Of a DNA stretch of 64,000 nt, positions 17,666-26,091 are shown piece by piece (positions within the stretch are counted from its first letter, which is position 1; the number at the start of each line of letters is the position of its first letter). The position numbers were made by a program, and so were the translations under genes. Source of the stretch: Microbacterium sp. 4R-513 (GTDB taxonomy: Bacteria; Actinomycetota; Actinomycetes; Actinomycetales; Microbacteriaceae); the NCBI RefSeq assembly GCF_011046485.1, contig NZ_CP049256.1:2046001-2110000 (forward strand), given 5' to 3'. The notes below the pieces were generated by a model. The model did no database searches. It was not told where the DNA came from and saw only the letters and a program-made list of their open reading frames with translations.

Positions 17666-18547
17666 TCAGACGGTGTTGTCGCGACGCGACGAGCGGAAGA
17701 TGAGCAGGGTGACGACGAGGCACATGATCGTCAGGAGCAGGGCGATCGTCGAGCCGTAGCCGAAGTCGCTGTACTGGAACGCCGTGCGGTACATGTACAG
17801 CGTGAGCGGGGTCGTGGAGTTGCCGGGGCCGCCGCCGGTGAGGGCGAAGACGGAGTCGAAGACCTTGATCGTGCCGTTGATGCTGAAGATGAACGACGCG
17901 AAGAGGATCGGGAGCGACATCGGCAGGATGATGTGCCGGAAGAGCTTGAACGACTTCGCCCCGTCGATGCGGGCGGACTCGACGATGTCGTCCGGGATGT
18001 CGAGCAGCCCGGAGAAGATGAGCACGCCATAGAAGCCGACCGAGCGCCAGACGTCCATGATGACGATGACCACGAAGGCCGTCGTGCCGGCGCCGAGCCA
18101 GTCCACCGATTGAAGGCCGACGTTGACGAGCAGCTCATTGACGAGGCCGTCGGTCGGTGCCGACTGGAAGAGCTTCTGGTAGAGGATCGCGATCGCGACG
18201 GTGGGCAGCACCACCGGGAAGAAGACGAAGGTGCGCACCAGCACCGACGACTTGCGCAGCACGAACTGATACAGGAGGGCGAGGCCATAGCCCAGCACGA
18301 CCTGCAGGAGTGTCATGAGGATCGCGTACTTGACCGTGAACCAGAACGCGTCCCACACGTAGGGATCGCTGAATAGCCGCTGGAAGTTCTTGAGACCGGT
18401 GAACTCGAAGCCGGTGAGCACGCTTCCCGTGAAGAACGTCAGGCCGAACGACCAGATCACGGGCACCAGGATGATGAGGGTGTAGACGAACAGCGCCGGC
18501 GTGAGCAGCAGCGTGATCGCCTTGCGATCGCCCAGTACGGACTTCAT
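17666..18547 (-). CDS. Carbohydrate ABC transporter permease (MalF type)
   Basis: 293 residues, six membrane helices, EAA loop DIVESARIDGAKSFKLFRHIILP near 190-212. The RBS before ATG 18547 is weak, and an upstream in-frame GTG could extend the N-terminus by about 16 residues. It lies second in the operon, behind a strong hairpin that separates it from the binding protein gene. Importer of an oligosaccharide or glycoside for the cytosolic GH78, GH127 and GH63-like enzymes (inference from context). Confidence 0.94.
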   Translation of the reverse strand: MKSVLGDRKAITLLLTPALFVYTLIILVPVIWSFGLTFFTGSVLTGFEFTGLKNFQRLFSDPYVWDAFWFTVKYAILMTLLQVVLGYGLALLYQFVLRKSSVLVRTFVFFPVVLPTVAIAILYQKLFQSAPTDGLVNELLVNVGLQSVDWLGAGTTAFVVIVIMDVWRSVGFYGVLIFSGLLDIPDDIVESARIDGAKSFKLFRHIILPMSLPILFASFIFSINGTIKVFDSVFALTGGGPGNSTTPLTLYMYRTAFQYSDFGYGSTIALLLTIMCLVVTLLIFRSSRRDNTV

Positions 18548-18597
18548 GTGCGGCAACTTTCGGGAGAGCGTGAGCGGTGGCGTCTGTGACAGGATGA

Positions 18598-18633
18598 CGC
18601 CCCGGCGCGCCTGAGACCAGACGCGCCGGGGCG
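18598..18633 (-). terminator. Intra-operon hairpin between binding protein and permease genes
   Basis: Perfect 12-bp arms CGCCCCGGCGCG (18598-18609) and CGCGCCGGGGCG (18622-18633) with a 12-base loop. Such a hairpin behind an ABC binding-protein gene usually lowers permease expression relative to the binding protein. Confidence 0.7.
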
Positions 18634-18639
18634 CGAGGA

Positions 18640-19956
18640 TCAGCCCTGGTCGAGGGCGTCCTGGACGAGCTTCATGAACTCCTCGGGCGAGAGCTGGCCC
18701 GTGACGAGGAGCGCGGCGTTCGTCGACGAGATGTTGCTCGCCTTCGCGTTGAAGAGCGCCTCGAACCACAGCACGCTGTCCTTCGCGGACGAGATCTCGT
18801 CGGCGATGGTCTGCGAGATGGCGGGGAGCTCCACGTCCTCGTCGGCGATGAAGCCGGTGATCTGGCCCTGCTTGAGCGCCTCGTTCCCGTAGTTGGTCGC
18901 GATGCACTTCAGCCAGTCGCCGACGCCGTTGTCCTTGGAGTAGGTCTTGGCGTTGAAGGTCGCGGGGAGACCGACATTCGAGGGGTACTCGTCGATCGAC
19001 CCCTTGCCGCCGTCGACGGAGGGGAACTTGAAGAACCCGACGTTGTCGGCGCCGATCTGGTTGCCGTCGCCGTTGATGTTCCCCAGCAGCCAGCTGCCCA
19101 TGTAGATCATGGCGGCCTTGCCCGTGAGGAACTCGTTCGAGGCGGCGTCGTAGTCGAGCGAGGCGACGTTGTCGCCGAAGTAGCCCTTGGCGCCGAGGTC
19201 CGCGATCGCGGCCGCCGCCTCGACGTACTCCGGGTCGGTCAGCTTGGCGTCGCCGTCGGCGACCTTCTGCAGCGCATCCGCCCCGAGCGTGCGGAACAGG
19301 TAGCCGCTCACGAGACGCGTGAGGGGCCAGCCCTGCTCGCCGGATGCCGCGAACGGCGTGAGGCCGGCGGCCTTCGCCTCATCGGCGATCGTCAGGAGGT
19401 CGTCCCACGTCTCGGGGACCTCCCAGCCGTTCTCCTCGAAGACCTGCTTGTTGTAGAAGATGCCCTCGATGTTGTACTGGAACGGCAGGAACGTGAACTT
19501 GCCGCCGTACAGCTTCTCGATGGTCGAGACCGCGCCCTCGGCGATCTTGTCGCGGACGCCGAGCTCGGTGAGAGCCTTGTCGAAGTCGACGAGGTAGTTG
19601 TTGTCGGCGAGCTTCGCTCCCTCAGCCGGGTTCCCGCCGGCGGAGAACATGGCAGGCAGGCCGTCCTGCGTCGCGAGCAGCTGGACCTGCGCATCGAGGT
19701 CAGCCTGCGGGATGGAGTTCACCTCGAGGGGCAGAGCCTTGTTCTCGTCGGTGCACTCGTTGTCGGCGAGTGCCTGGAGGACGGGCTCGGTCGTGGTGTT
19801 CTCGGCGTTCTTCAGGAACTCGAGGCTCTTGACGTCCTCCGTGCCGCCGGAATCGCCCCCGCCCGAGCAGCCGGCGAGGATGAGCGCGCTGGCGCCCAGC
19901 AGAGCCGCTGCACCGATGAGCGGCTTCCGCAGACGCCGTCGTTCTGCTGTGAACAC
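18640..19956 (-). CDS. Sugar ABC transporter substrate-binding lipoprotein
   Basis: 438 residues, extracellular solute-binding protein family 1. A lipoprotein signal peptide ends in the lipobox LILAGC (Cys 30), followed by a Gly/Ser linker. The start is a GTG at 19956 with a consensus RBS (AAGGAGG) seven bases upstream; an ATG at 20019 is in frame but lies in the operator region. SBP features include KQVFEENGWEVPETWDDLL (near 160) and GKAAMIYMGSWLLGN (near 270). Transcription comes from a TTGACA promoter flanked by two LacI operators. Confidence 0.95.
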   Translation of the reverse strand: MFTAERRRLRKPLIGAAALLGASALILAGCSGGGDSGGTEDVKSLEFLKNAENTTTEPVLQALADNECTDENKALPLEVNSIPQADLDAQVQLLATQDGLPAMFSAGGNPAEGAKLADNNYLVDFDKALTELGVRDKIAEGAVSTIEKLYGGKFTFLPFQYNIEGIFYNKQVFEENGWEVPETWDDLLTIADEAKAAGLTPFAASGEQGWPLTRLVSGYLFRTLGADALQKVADGDAKLTDPEYVEAAAAIADLGAKGYFGDNVASLDYDAASNEFLTGKAAMIYMGSWLLGNINGDGNQIGADNVGFFKFPSVDGGKGSIDEYPSNVGLPATFNAKTYSKDNGVGDWLKCIATNYGNEALKQGQITGFIADEDVELPAISQTIADEISSAKDSVLWFEALFNAKASNISSTNAALLVTGQLSPEEFMKLVQDALDQG

Positions 19957-19988
19957 ATTTCCTCCTTGAAAAGTGGGAGCATCTCCTT

Positions 19989-20113
19989 TGAGACGTTTCA
20001 AAAGGATCGTAAGATGCATTGCGGTTCTCTGTCAAGCAGATTTGAAACGTCACAATGCGATAACGAGGCTGTTGCAGGCGGCGCCGGTGGGCGAACCTCG
20101 TTGAAACGTTCCG
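19989..20113. promoter_or_regulatory. Divergent control region of the ABC operon and lacI, three operators
   Basis: For the ABC operon (minus strand) a -35 TTGACA (20035-20030) and -10 TACGAT (20011-20006) are spaced by 18 bp. Operators TGAGACGTTTCA (19989-20000) and TGAAACGTCACA (20043-20054) flank the promoter with centres 54 bp apart. A third site, TGAAACGTTCCG (20102-20113), lies upstream of the probable lacI -10 TACAGT (20145-20150). All match the consensus TGAAACGTTTCA with one or two mismatches. Confidence 0.82.
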
Positions 20114-20201
20114 AGTCGACGTGTGCGTGCAACGGCGGCTCCGCTACAGTGCTGTTCAATCTGTGGGCGCTGGGGCCGACCGATGGAGAAGGGGCAGTCC
20201 A

Positions 20202-21218
20202 ATGGCCAAGACCGGCATCCGTGGGGTGGCCGAGGTCGCCGGCGTGGCGGTGGGCACCGTGTCGAACTACCTCAACCACCCGGACCGCGTCTCGGCCGAC
20301 AAGGCGCTGCGCATCCAGGAGGCGATCGATCAGATCGGGTTCGTCCCGAGCAACGCCGGCCGGCAGCTGCGGCTCGGCGTCAGCAGCGTCATCGGCTACA
20401 TCTCGCCGAACGTCAGCAACCCCTACGTCTCCGAGATCGCCGAGAGCGTGGAGCGGCGCGCGACCGAGCGCGGCGTCACCGTGTTCCTCGCCAACTCGCA
20501 CCGCAGCCGCGAGCGCGAGGACGACTACCTCGCCGTCTTCGAGCAGCACCAGGTGCTGGGGCTCCTCGTGTCGTCCGACGGTCCCATCGAGGACCGCCTC
20601 GCGAGCGTGCGTCGACGGGGAACCCCATCGGTTCTCGTGGGTCAGCGCGCCGTGTCGTCCGAGCAGCCCTCCGTGTCGATCGACGATGTGTCGGGCGGTC
20701 GCCAGGCGGGCCGTCATCTTCTCGAGATCGGATGCCGCCGCCTCGCCGTCGTCGGCGGACCGCTGAGCCTGCCGCAGATCGCCGACCGCTTCGCGGGGCT
20801 CAGCGAGGTGGTGCGGGAGTCGGGCGGCGCGACCCTGGAGTTCATCGACGAGACCGACCGCAGCGTCCGCGGCGGGCTCTCGGTGGGAGCCGCCCTCATG
20901 GCCCGGCCGCCCGAGATGCGGCCCGACGGCATCTTCGCCGTCAACGACCTTCTGGCGCTCGGCATCATGCAGGTCCTCGTGCTCGGGGGAGTGCGGGTTC
21001 CCGAGGATGCCGCGATCATCGGCTACGACGACACGGCCTTCGCCGAGGGCTCGCTCATCCCGCTGACGAGCGTGCGGGGCCGGCACGACGGCTACGGCAC
21101 CGCGGTGGTCGACCTGCTGTTCGATGTCATCGAACGTCGCGCGATCGACGATCCGCACCGCGTCTTCGCTCCGGACCTCGTCGTCCGCGCGAGTACGCGC
21201 GGGTTCGGCGGCCGATAG
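20202..21218 (+). CDS. LacI-family transcriptional regulator
   Basis: 338 residues. The N-terminal helix-turn-helix reads GIRGVAEVAGVAVGTVSNYLN, followed by the hinge helix NAGRQLRLG; the periplasmic-binding-protein-like effector domain follows (GYISPNVSNPYVSEIAE, then DGIFAVNDLLALGIM). The ATG at 20202 has GGAGAAGGGG upstream. Its own promoter and those of the ABC operon and the GH78 operon share TGAAACGTTTCA-type sites, so it is probably the local repressor that responds to an imported sugar or a breakdown product. Confidence 0.93.
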   Translation: MAKTGIRGVAEVAGVAVGTVSNYLNHPDRVSADKALRIQEAIDQIGFVPSNAGRQLRLGVSSVIGYISPNVSNPYVSEIAESVERRATERGVTVFLANSHRSREREDDYLAVFEQHQVLGLLVSSDGPIEDRLASVRRRGTPSVLVGQRAVSSEQPSVSIDDVSGGRQAGRHLLEIGCRRLAVVGGPLSLPQIADRFAGLSEVVRESGGATLEFIDETDRSVRGGLSVGAALMARPPEMRPDGIFAVNDLLALGIMQVLVLGGVRVPEDAAIIGYDDTAFAEGSLIPLTSVRGRHDGYGTAVVDLLFDVIERRAIDDPHRVFAPDLVVRASTRGFGGR

Positions 21219-21259
21219 ACACGGCGTCGGGCCGAGCCTGCCCGCCGATCGCCGCCCGG

Positions 21260-22525
21260 TCAGAACTCGCTCACGGTCCTGCGGCCCTCGAGGTGCGCGA
21301 TCATGTTCAGCACGAGGAAGTTCCAGTTCTGGAAGCCGTGCGTGATGATCGGCTCCCCGCTGTCCGGGTGGTAGTACTCGTGGAGCGACCCGTTCGTCTC
21401 GAGGTCCTGGCCGAACAGGCGCACGGTCTTCTCCGCGAGGGCGGCCGCGTCATCCGAGTATCCGTACTTCACGAGGCCCCGGAAGACGAGGTAGTTGCTG
21501 ATGCCCCAGATCGGTCCGAGCCAGTTGGACGGATTGTTCGAGGCGCGCAGGTCGTACATCTTCTCGAGGCGCGACAGGGTGCGGATGCCGTAGTTCGCCG
21601 AGAAGGTGCGCTCGTCGCGGTGGCGCTCGACCATGCGATCCGCCTGCTCCTGCGTGGCGAAGCCCGCCCACAGCGGCAGGAAGCTCGACCAGTTGTCGAT
21701 GCGGAGGGGGAGGGAGCTCCACCGCCGCGGGGCGCCGCGATGCAGCCAGTCCTCGGGGTCGATCGCGCGCAGGCCGAGGTCGACGCTGTAGAACGTGCCG
21801 TCCCGCTCGTCCCATGCGTGGCGGTTGAGCGCGTCGACGAGATCCTGGGCCCTGCCGCGCGCCGCGTTGGCGGCGGGTGCGTCGCCCGACAGCTCGAGCA
21901 GGTAGCCGTAGGCAAGCAGCTCGCGGTAGAGGAGGCTGTTGAGGTAGATCGCGGCCGTGCTCCTGTCGGGGCGGTAGTACACCGACGGATCGTTGTCGAC
22001 GCCGACGGCGAAGTCGGTCTGCCAGTACGCGAGGCCGGTCTCGGCGTGCACGTGGCTCTCGAGATAGCGATCGAGGAACGCGCCGATCGTCGCCAGCTGC
22101 GGTTTCACCCACTCGACGTCGCCGCGCCGCTGCGCGAGCAGGGCGGCGTGCTGGGCGAGGACCGGCTTGTGCATGTTCTGCGAGAAGCCGCCCCCGCGGC
22201 CCGCCTCGCCGTGGGTGAGCGAGCCCGTCGGCGTCAGCTGGATCGGCACGACCCCGTCGTCGTCCGTGTGATCGAGGAAGTTGAGGATGCTGCCGCGCTC
22301 GTACTCGAAGAACCGGCCCTGCTGACCGGTGTCGGCTTCGACCTGCGCCAGCGCGATGCTGATCGTCCACGAGTCCCAGTCCCACAGGGCGCTCGAGTAG
22401 TAGGGCGAGCCGGGGCTGCTCGGCACCGTGTAGGGATGCTTCAGCTGCCCCTCCGGCTCGCGCGTCATCTGCTCGGCGCTCTCGTGGATGTAGGACTCGA
22501 GAAGACGGGCCCAGCGTTCGTGCAT
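21260..22525 (-). CDS. Trehalase/GH63-like (alpha/alpha)6 glycosidase, cytosolic
   Basis: 421 residues with no signal peptide. Motifs of the GH63/GH37/mannosylglycerate hydrolase-like group: SSALWDWDSWTISIAL near 45-60, GGFSQNMHKPVLAQHAALL near 110-128, SNWLGPIWGISNYLVFRG near 330-347 and GFQNWNFLVLNM near the end. The acid/base and substrate are not identified. RBS AGGAG precedes ATG 22525. It is the last gene of the operon running from 31316, 84 bp after apnL, with a dispersed repeat in the gap. It may release the terminal sugar of an imported glycoside. Confidence 0.7.
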   Translation of the reverse strand: MHERWARLLESYIHESAEQMTREPEGQLKHPYTVPSSPGSPYYSSALWDWDSWTISIALAQVEADTGQQGRFFEYERGSILNFLDHTDDDGVVPIQLTPTGSLTHGEAGRGGGFSQNMHKPVLAQHAALLAQRRGDVEWVKPQLATIGAFLDRYLESHVHAETGLAYWQTDFAVGVDNDPSVYYRPDRSTAAIYLNSLLYRELLAYGYLLELSGDAPAANAARGRAQDLVDALNRHAWDERDGTFYSVDLGLRAIDPEDWLHRGAPRRWSSLPLRIDNWSSFLPLWAGFATQEQADRMVERHRDERTFSANYGIRTLSRLEKMYDLRASNNPSNWLGPIWGISNYLVFRGLVKYGYSDDAAALAEKTVRLFGQDLETNGSLHEYYHPDSGEPIITHGFQNWNFLVLNMIAHLEGRRTVSEF

Positions 22526-22588
22526 CGTTGCTCCTGCTCTCGTGGTCCGCGAGGTCGAGGGGTCGCGCGCGCCGCCTCCGGCGACTTC

Positions 22589-22617
22589 GGTTCGACCCTT
22601 CGACAAGCTCAGGGACC
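22589..22617 (-). repeat. Dispersed repeat copy 3, at the apnL 3' end
   Basis: A full 29-bp copy on the minus strand (GGTCCCTGAGCTTG at one end, GGGTCGAACC at the other). Its TGA provides the stop codon of the lactonase gene at 22609. Confidence 0.9.
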
Positions 22618-24366
22618 GGGTATGGACGTGTCCGCGGGTCGGCTGGCGATCGCGAGCCAGCTCTCGGCGGGGACGGATGCCGCGACCTCGGCATCGTCCA
22701 CGACGATCGTGAGCTCTCGCGTCGCGACGTCGAGGTTCGCGACGAGCACGGTGCGACCGTCCGCCCCTTCGGCCCCGATCGCCCAGACGGAGCCGTCGGG
22801 GCTCGTCGAGGAGAGGAGGCGCGAACCGGCGAGGCCGGCGAGGCCGCGCAGCGCGGCGGCCACCGGGCGGTCGGAGCCGTCGGCGCGGACGGCGCCCCGC
22901 GGGCCCCATTCCTCGAACCACGCGATGCTCGACACGCCCGGGACGGCGAGTGCGGCGGCGCTCGCGATGGTCCACGCCGCGAGCTGCGGGGCATCCTGCC
23001 GCTCGTCGTCCGCGTCGGCGGACTGCGGACCGTAGCCGCGGGTGAGGTCGGTATCGGCAGGCACCGGTGGCGGGACGGTCGCGACGTCGTTGAACCGCGG
23101 TCGGAGGGTGACCGGGCCGACATGCACCGGGGCGCCGGCCGCGAGGCGGACGGCCTGCTCGGCGACGAGCCGCTGCATCCCGAGCGCTTCGACGAGCTGT
23201 TCGGTCGTAAGGCTGTGGAAGAGGGGGGTGCTGCTGAAGACGACGCCGTCGAGGCCGTGCGCGATGCGCCCCTGCTCCCGGCTCAGCTCGGTGAAGTGCG
23301 AGCGCGCGCCTCCGACGACCGGCACCTCGATGCCGGCTGCGGCGAGCGCCGCGCGGACGGCGGCGGCGGCATCCTCGTCTGTGACATGGGTGAGAGGGTC
23401 GAACGCCCCGATCCGCACGACGGGGAGCCCCACGAGCCGGGTGACGAACTCTTCGATGGTCGCCGGATTCGCGGGGTCCACGACGAGCCGCACGTCCAGC
23501 GGGCGAGCGGATGCGGCAGCGCGGGCGAGAGCCGCGTGCCTGCTCGGCGCGGAGAGGTCGATCTCGACCAGCAGGGTCGGGGCGACGGGGGAGAGGACCG
23601 GCGCCGGATCGGGCGCCGAGGAGGCGCCGACGACGACCGCGGGGAAGGCGGCCCCGGCATCCGTCAGCTCGATCCGGTCGGGATCGGGAGGGATCGAGGC
23701 GGCGGCTCGCGGCGTGACGCGCACCGCGATCGACTGGCGCACGTGATCGCCCGCTGCGAGCGCATACGGGAAGGGCAGCGAGAGCGGCCGGGAGTAGGTC
23801 TTGTACGAGGCATCCGTCCAGTTGCGCTGGTCCTCCATCTCGAAGACGTCGCCCGTGAAGCGCACGTCGATCTCGAGACCGTCGTCGGCCCATTCCAGGC
23901 CCGCGATGTCGTACGCCGGCTGGTCGGGGCTGATGTCGGTCGGGAAGCCGGATGCCTCGACCGACCCGTCGCTGTGCGTCACGGCGAGCGGCGAGCCGGC
24001 GAGCTGCGGCGGATGCAGCACCACCAGTCCCGTCCGGTTCGTGTCGAAGGCCGTCGTCGAGACGGCGTCGAAGCTCACGACGAGGAGGTCGTCGGCGGCG
24101 TCGACGCGGACCGTCCCGCGCAGCTCGGCGCCGTACCCCTTGGAGTGGACGAGCAGCTCGAGGCTGGAGGAGGTCTCGTCGATCTGCTCGACGACCCAGG
24201 TCGCCGTGTTCCAGTCGCGGTCCCGGACGACGGCCCGGACGCTGCGGAGCACGCGCCGCCCGTCGAACGTCAGGTCGGCGATCTCGTCGTCGCGGAGCTC
24301 GAGCGCCCAGCGGCCGCCCACCCAGAAGCGGGACGGGCCGTGCGAGTCATGCCAGGCGTCGGTCAT
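22609..24366 (-). CDS. apnL: Probable D-apionate lactonase (ApnL-like)
   Basis: 585 residues, no signal peptide. Recognised by a set of motifs I associate with the ApnL family: VRDRDWNTATW near 46, NRTGLVVLHPPQ near 111, a THSDGSVE and GFPTDISPDQP stretch near 130-147, and DVFEMEDQRNWTDASYKTYSRPL near 172-194. ApnL opens D-apiono-1,4-lactone to D-apionate. The C-terminal 300 residues form a second domain of TIM-barrel-like character with no motif I can name. The neighbours SDR and ApnO-like enzyme fit the pathway. The stop codon is supplied by the inserted repeat, so the last residues are not native. No search was run, so the call is moderate. Confidence 0.6.
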   Translation of the reverse strand: MTDAWHDSHGPSRFWVGGRWALELRDDEIADLTFDGRRVLRSVRAVVRDRDWNTATWVVEQIDETSSSLELLVHSKGYGAELRGTVRVDAADDLLVVSFDAVSTTAFDTNRTGLVVLHPPQLAGSPLAVTHSDGSVEASGFPTDISPDQPAYDIAGLEWADDGLEIDVRFTGDVFEMEDQRNWTDASYKTYSRPLSLPFPYALAAGDHVRQSIAVRVTPRAAASIPPDPDRIELTDAGAAFPAVVVGASSAPDPAPVLSPVAPTLLVEIDLSAPSRHAALARAAASARPLDVRLVVDPANPATIEEFVTRLVGLPVVRIGAFDPLTHVTDEDAAAAVRAALAAAGIEVPVVGGARSHFTELSREQGRIAHGLDGVVFSSTPLFHSLTTEQLVEALGMQRLVAEQAVRLAAGAPVHVGPVTLRPRFNDVATVPPPVPADTDLTRGYGPQSADADDERQDAPQLAAWTIASAAALAVPGVSSIAWFEEWGPRGAVRADGSDRPVAAALRGLAGLAGSRLLSSTSPDGSVWAIGAEGADGRTVLVANLDVATRELTIVVDDAEVAASVPAESWLAIASRPADTSIPGP

Positions 24367-24367
24367 C

Positions 24368-25147
24368 TCAGAGCGAGGTCATGCCGCCGTCGACCTGGAA
24401 CAGCCCTCCGGTCGCGAACGAGCCGTCGTCGCTGGCGAGGTACACCATGATGCCGGCGACATCGTCGGGGGTCCCCGCGCGACCGATCGGGATGCGGCTG
24501 ATGATCGCTGCGCGCGACTCCGGGTCTTCGCTGATCGCGGCGACGAGCGGGGTCTCGGTGTAGGCGGGCTGGACCGTGTTGACGCGGATGCCCCTCGACG
24601 CGTAGGCGGCGGCCACCGTGCGGCCGAGGCCGTGGATGCCGGCCTTCGAGGCGCTGTAGGCGGTGAAGTCCTTGCCCTCGCCGTTGACCCCCGTGGGGCT
24701 GCCCGTCAGGATGATGGACCCGCCGCCCCAGCGCGAAGCCTGCTGATCGGCACTGCGGAGCATCGAGCGCACCGCGTGCTTGACGGTCAGGAACGTCCCG
24801 GTCAGGTTGATGTCGATCGTGCGTCGCCAGACGTCGAGGTCGAGGTCGGCCGCCTGTGCGTCCTGGCCGAAGAGCTGCACGCCGGCGTTCGCGACCACGA
24901 CGTCGGGCGCCCAGCCGTCGGCCTCGACCTCGGCGAAGGCCGCGGCGACCGCCTCCTCGTCCGAGATGTCCATCGTCACTGCACGGGCGTTATCGCCGAT
25001 CTCAGCCGCCGCATGCGCCGCGCCTTCGCCGTTGCGGTCGGCGAGCACGACACGTGCGCCCTCGCGGGCGAATCGCTGCGCCACAGCGAGGCCGATGCCG
25101 AGCGCCCCGCCCGTGATGAGCGCGGTCTTGCCTTCCAGCTGTCCCAT
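24368..25147 (-). CDS. SDR-family oxidoreductase (candidate sugar or polyol dehydrogenase)
   Basis: 259-residue classical SDR: TGGALGIG cofactor loop (11-18), DMD-like acidic residue region near 60, NAG near 88, catalytic Ser in SIILTGSPTG and YSASK near 160. C-terminal GGLFQVDGGMTSL is typical. It could oxidise D-apiose to its lactone, the step otherwise missing from the cluster, or act on a tetritol. The start ATG 25147 overlaps nothing; it is 35 bp after apnO and 1 bp before apnL, so it is co-transcribed. Confidence 0.85.
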   Translation of the reverse strand: MGQLEGKTALITGGALGIGLAVAQRFAREGARVVLADRNGEGAAHAAAEIGDNARAVTMDISDEEAVAAAFAEVEADGWAPDVVVANAGVQLFGQDAQAADLDLDVWRRTIDINLTGTFLTVKHAVRSMLRSADQQASRWGGGSIILTGSPTGVNGEGKDFTAYSASKAGIHGLGRTVAAAYASRGIRVNTVQPAYTETPLVAAISEDPESRAAIISRIPIGRAGTPDDVAGIMVYLASDDGSFATGGLFQVDGGMTSL

Positions 25148-25182
25148 GGTCGAGTGCCTTTCCCGAGTCCGCTCTCGCGGAG

Positions 25183-26091
25183 TCACCGCTCGATGTGGTC
25201 GAGGTGGAGCATCCGCGCGAGGTTCTTGTCGAGCTCGTCGTCGCGGAAGATCTTCTTCCAGTCGTCCTTGATGATGCTCTCGCGACCGTAGTCCATCGCG
25301 ATGAGGCACGCGTCGCTGAACGGGTTGTCGCCGCGCAGGCCGTTGGCGAGGGCGACCTGGGTGTGGCCGTACAGGATGCTGCGGGCCGCCGCCTCGGGGA
25401 CTCCCATCGTGTTGATCGCCTCGTCGAGCGCCTCGTTGAGCAGGGCGCCGATCATGCACGCGACGGTCTCGACGAGGGTGGGCTCGAGCTGAGCGAGCTG
25501 CTTGACGGTGACGAAGTGCACGTCGATGACGGGGGCGTAGATCGCGCGGACCGTGGCCTCGACGATGGCCTTGTGCGCGGGGTCGTCGCTCTCGACGGCC
25601 GCGATGGCGTCCTGGGGCGCCGCGATCCCGCCGAACGTGTCGGCCCACTCCTCCTTCGAGGTGCGCTCCAGGAACACCGAGGGGTGGCACGGGTGCGCGA
25701 CCGCCTGGACGACGTCGTCGCGCGTCGTCAGGAGGCCTGCGTAAGCCGCGGCCGGGTCGAGCGTGAGCACGATCGCGCCGGACTTGAGCTGGGGCACGAG
25801 GTCGGCGGTGACGGGGCCCAGCGCGAGGTCCGGGACGGCGAGCACGACGATGTCGGCGTCGGCGACGGCGGTCGAGGCATCCGTCAGCTCTCGGCCGGCT
25901 TCGCGGGTGCGCTGCTGACCCGCGGGGGAGTTCTCGACGTACCAGACGGTGTGGTCGGTCTTGACGAGGTTGTTGGACACGCGCATGCCCATCTTCCCGC
26001 CCGCGCCGAGGACGGCGATCTTGTACGGGCCGGTCGCGCTGTTCGGCTCGGCGGTCCCCGAGCTCGTCGAGGGGTCGGTGGTGGTGCTCAT
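25183..26091 (-). CDS. apnO: Probable D-apionate oxidoisomerase (ApnO-like)
   Basis: 302 residues of the 6-phosphogluconate dehydrogenase-like superfamily. Rossmann motif AVLGAGGKMGMR (26-37), VVLAVPDLALG, HPCHPSVF near 132 and TFGGIAAPQDA, then an all-helical C-terminal domain with DACLIAMDYGRESIIKDDWKK. This pattern matches ApnO, which oxidises and isomerises D-apionate to 3-oxo-isoapionate. The first 20 residues contain DPSTSSGT, encoded by repeat copy 4, and are unlike the compact N-terminus expected. The ATG overlaps the stop of the isomerase upstream. Other C4/C5 sugar-acid dehydrogenases of this fold remain possible. Confidence 0.65.
   Translation of the reverse strand: MSTTTDPSTSSGTAEPNSATGPYKIAVLGAGGKMGMRVSNNLVKTDHTVWYVENSPAGQQRTREAGRELTDASTAVADADIVVLAVPDLALGPVTADLVPQLKSGAIVLTLDPAAAYAGLLTTRDDVVQAVAHPCHPSVFLERTSKEEWADTFGGIAAPQDAIAAVESDDPAHKAIVEATVRAIYAPVIDVHFVTVKQLAQLEPTLVETVACMIGALLNEALDEAINTMGVPEAAARSILYGHTQVALANGLRGDNPFSDACLIAMDYGRESIIKDDWKKIFRDDELDKNLARMLHLDHIER
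26053..26077 (-). repeat. Dispersed repeat copy 4, inside the apnO 5' end
   Basis: A 25-bp core copy (GGTCCCCGAGCTCG at its start, GAGGGGTCG at its end on the plus strand). Read on the coding strand it gives DPSTSSGT at residues 6-13 of the ApnO-like protein. Confidence 0.88.

Noticed and set aside
19957..20019. ATG at 20019 as start of the binding protein
   Set aside because: It would place the coding region over the operator and -10, while the GTG at 19956 has a consensus RBS and gives a normal lipoprotein signal.
20123..23035. A 970-codon plus-strand frame through lacI and into the glycosidase region
   Set aside because: It overlaps the LacI gene in another frame and is antisense to the 21260 and 22609 genes. 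Composition is that of a shadow frame.
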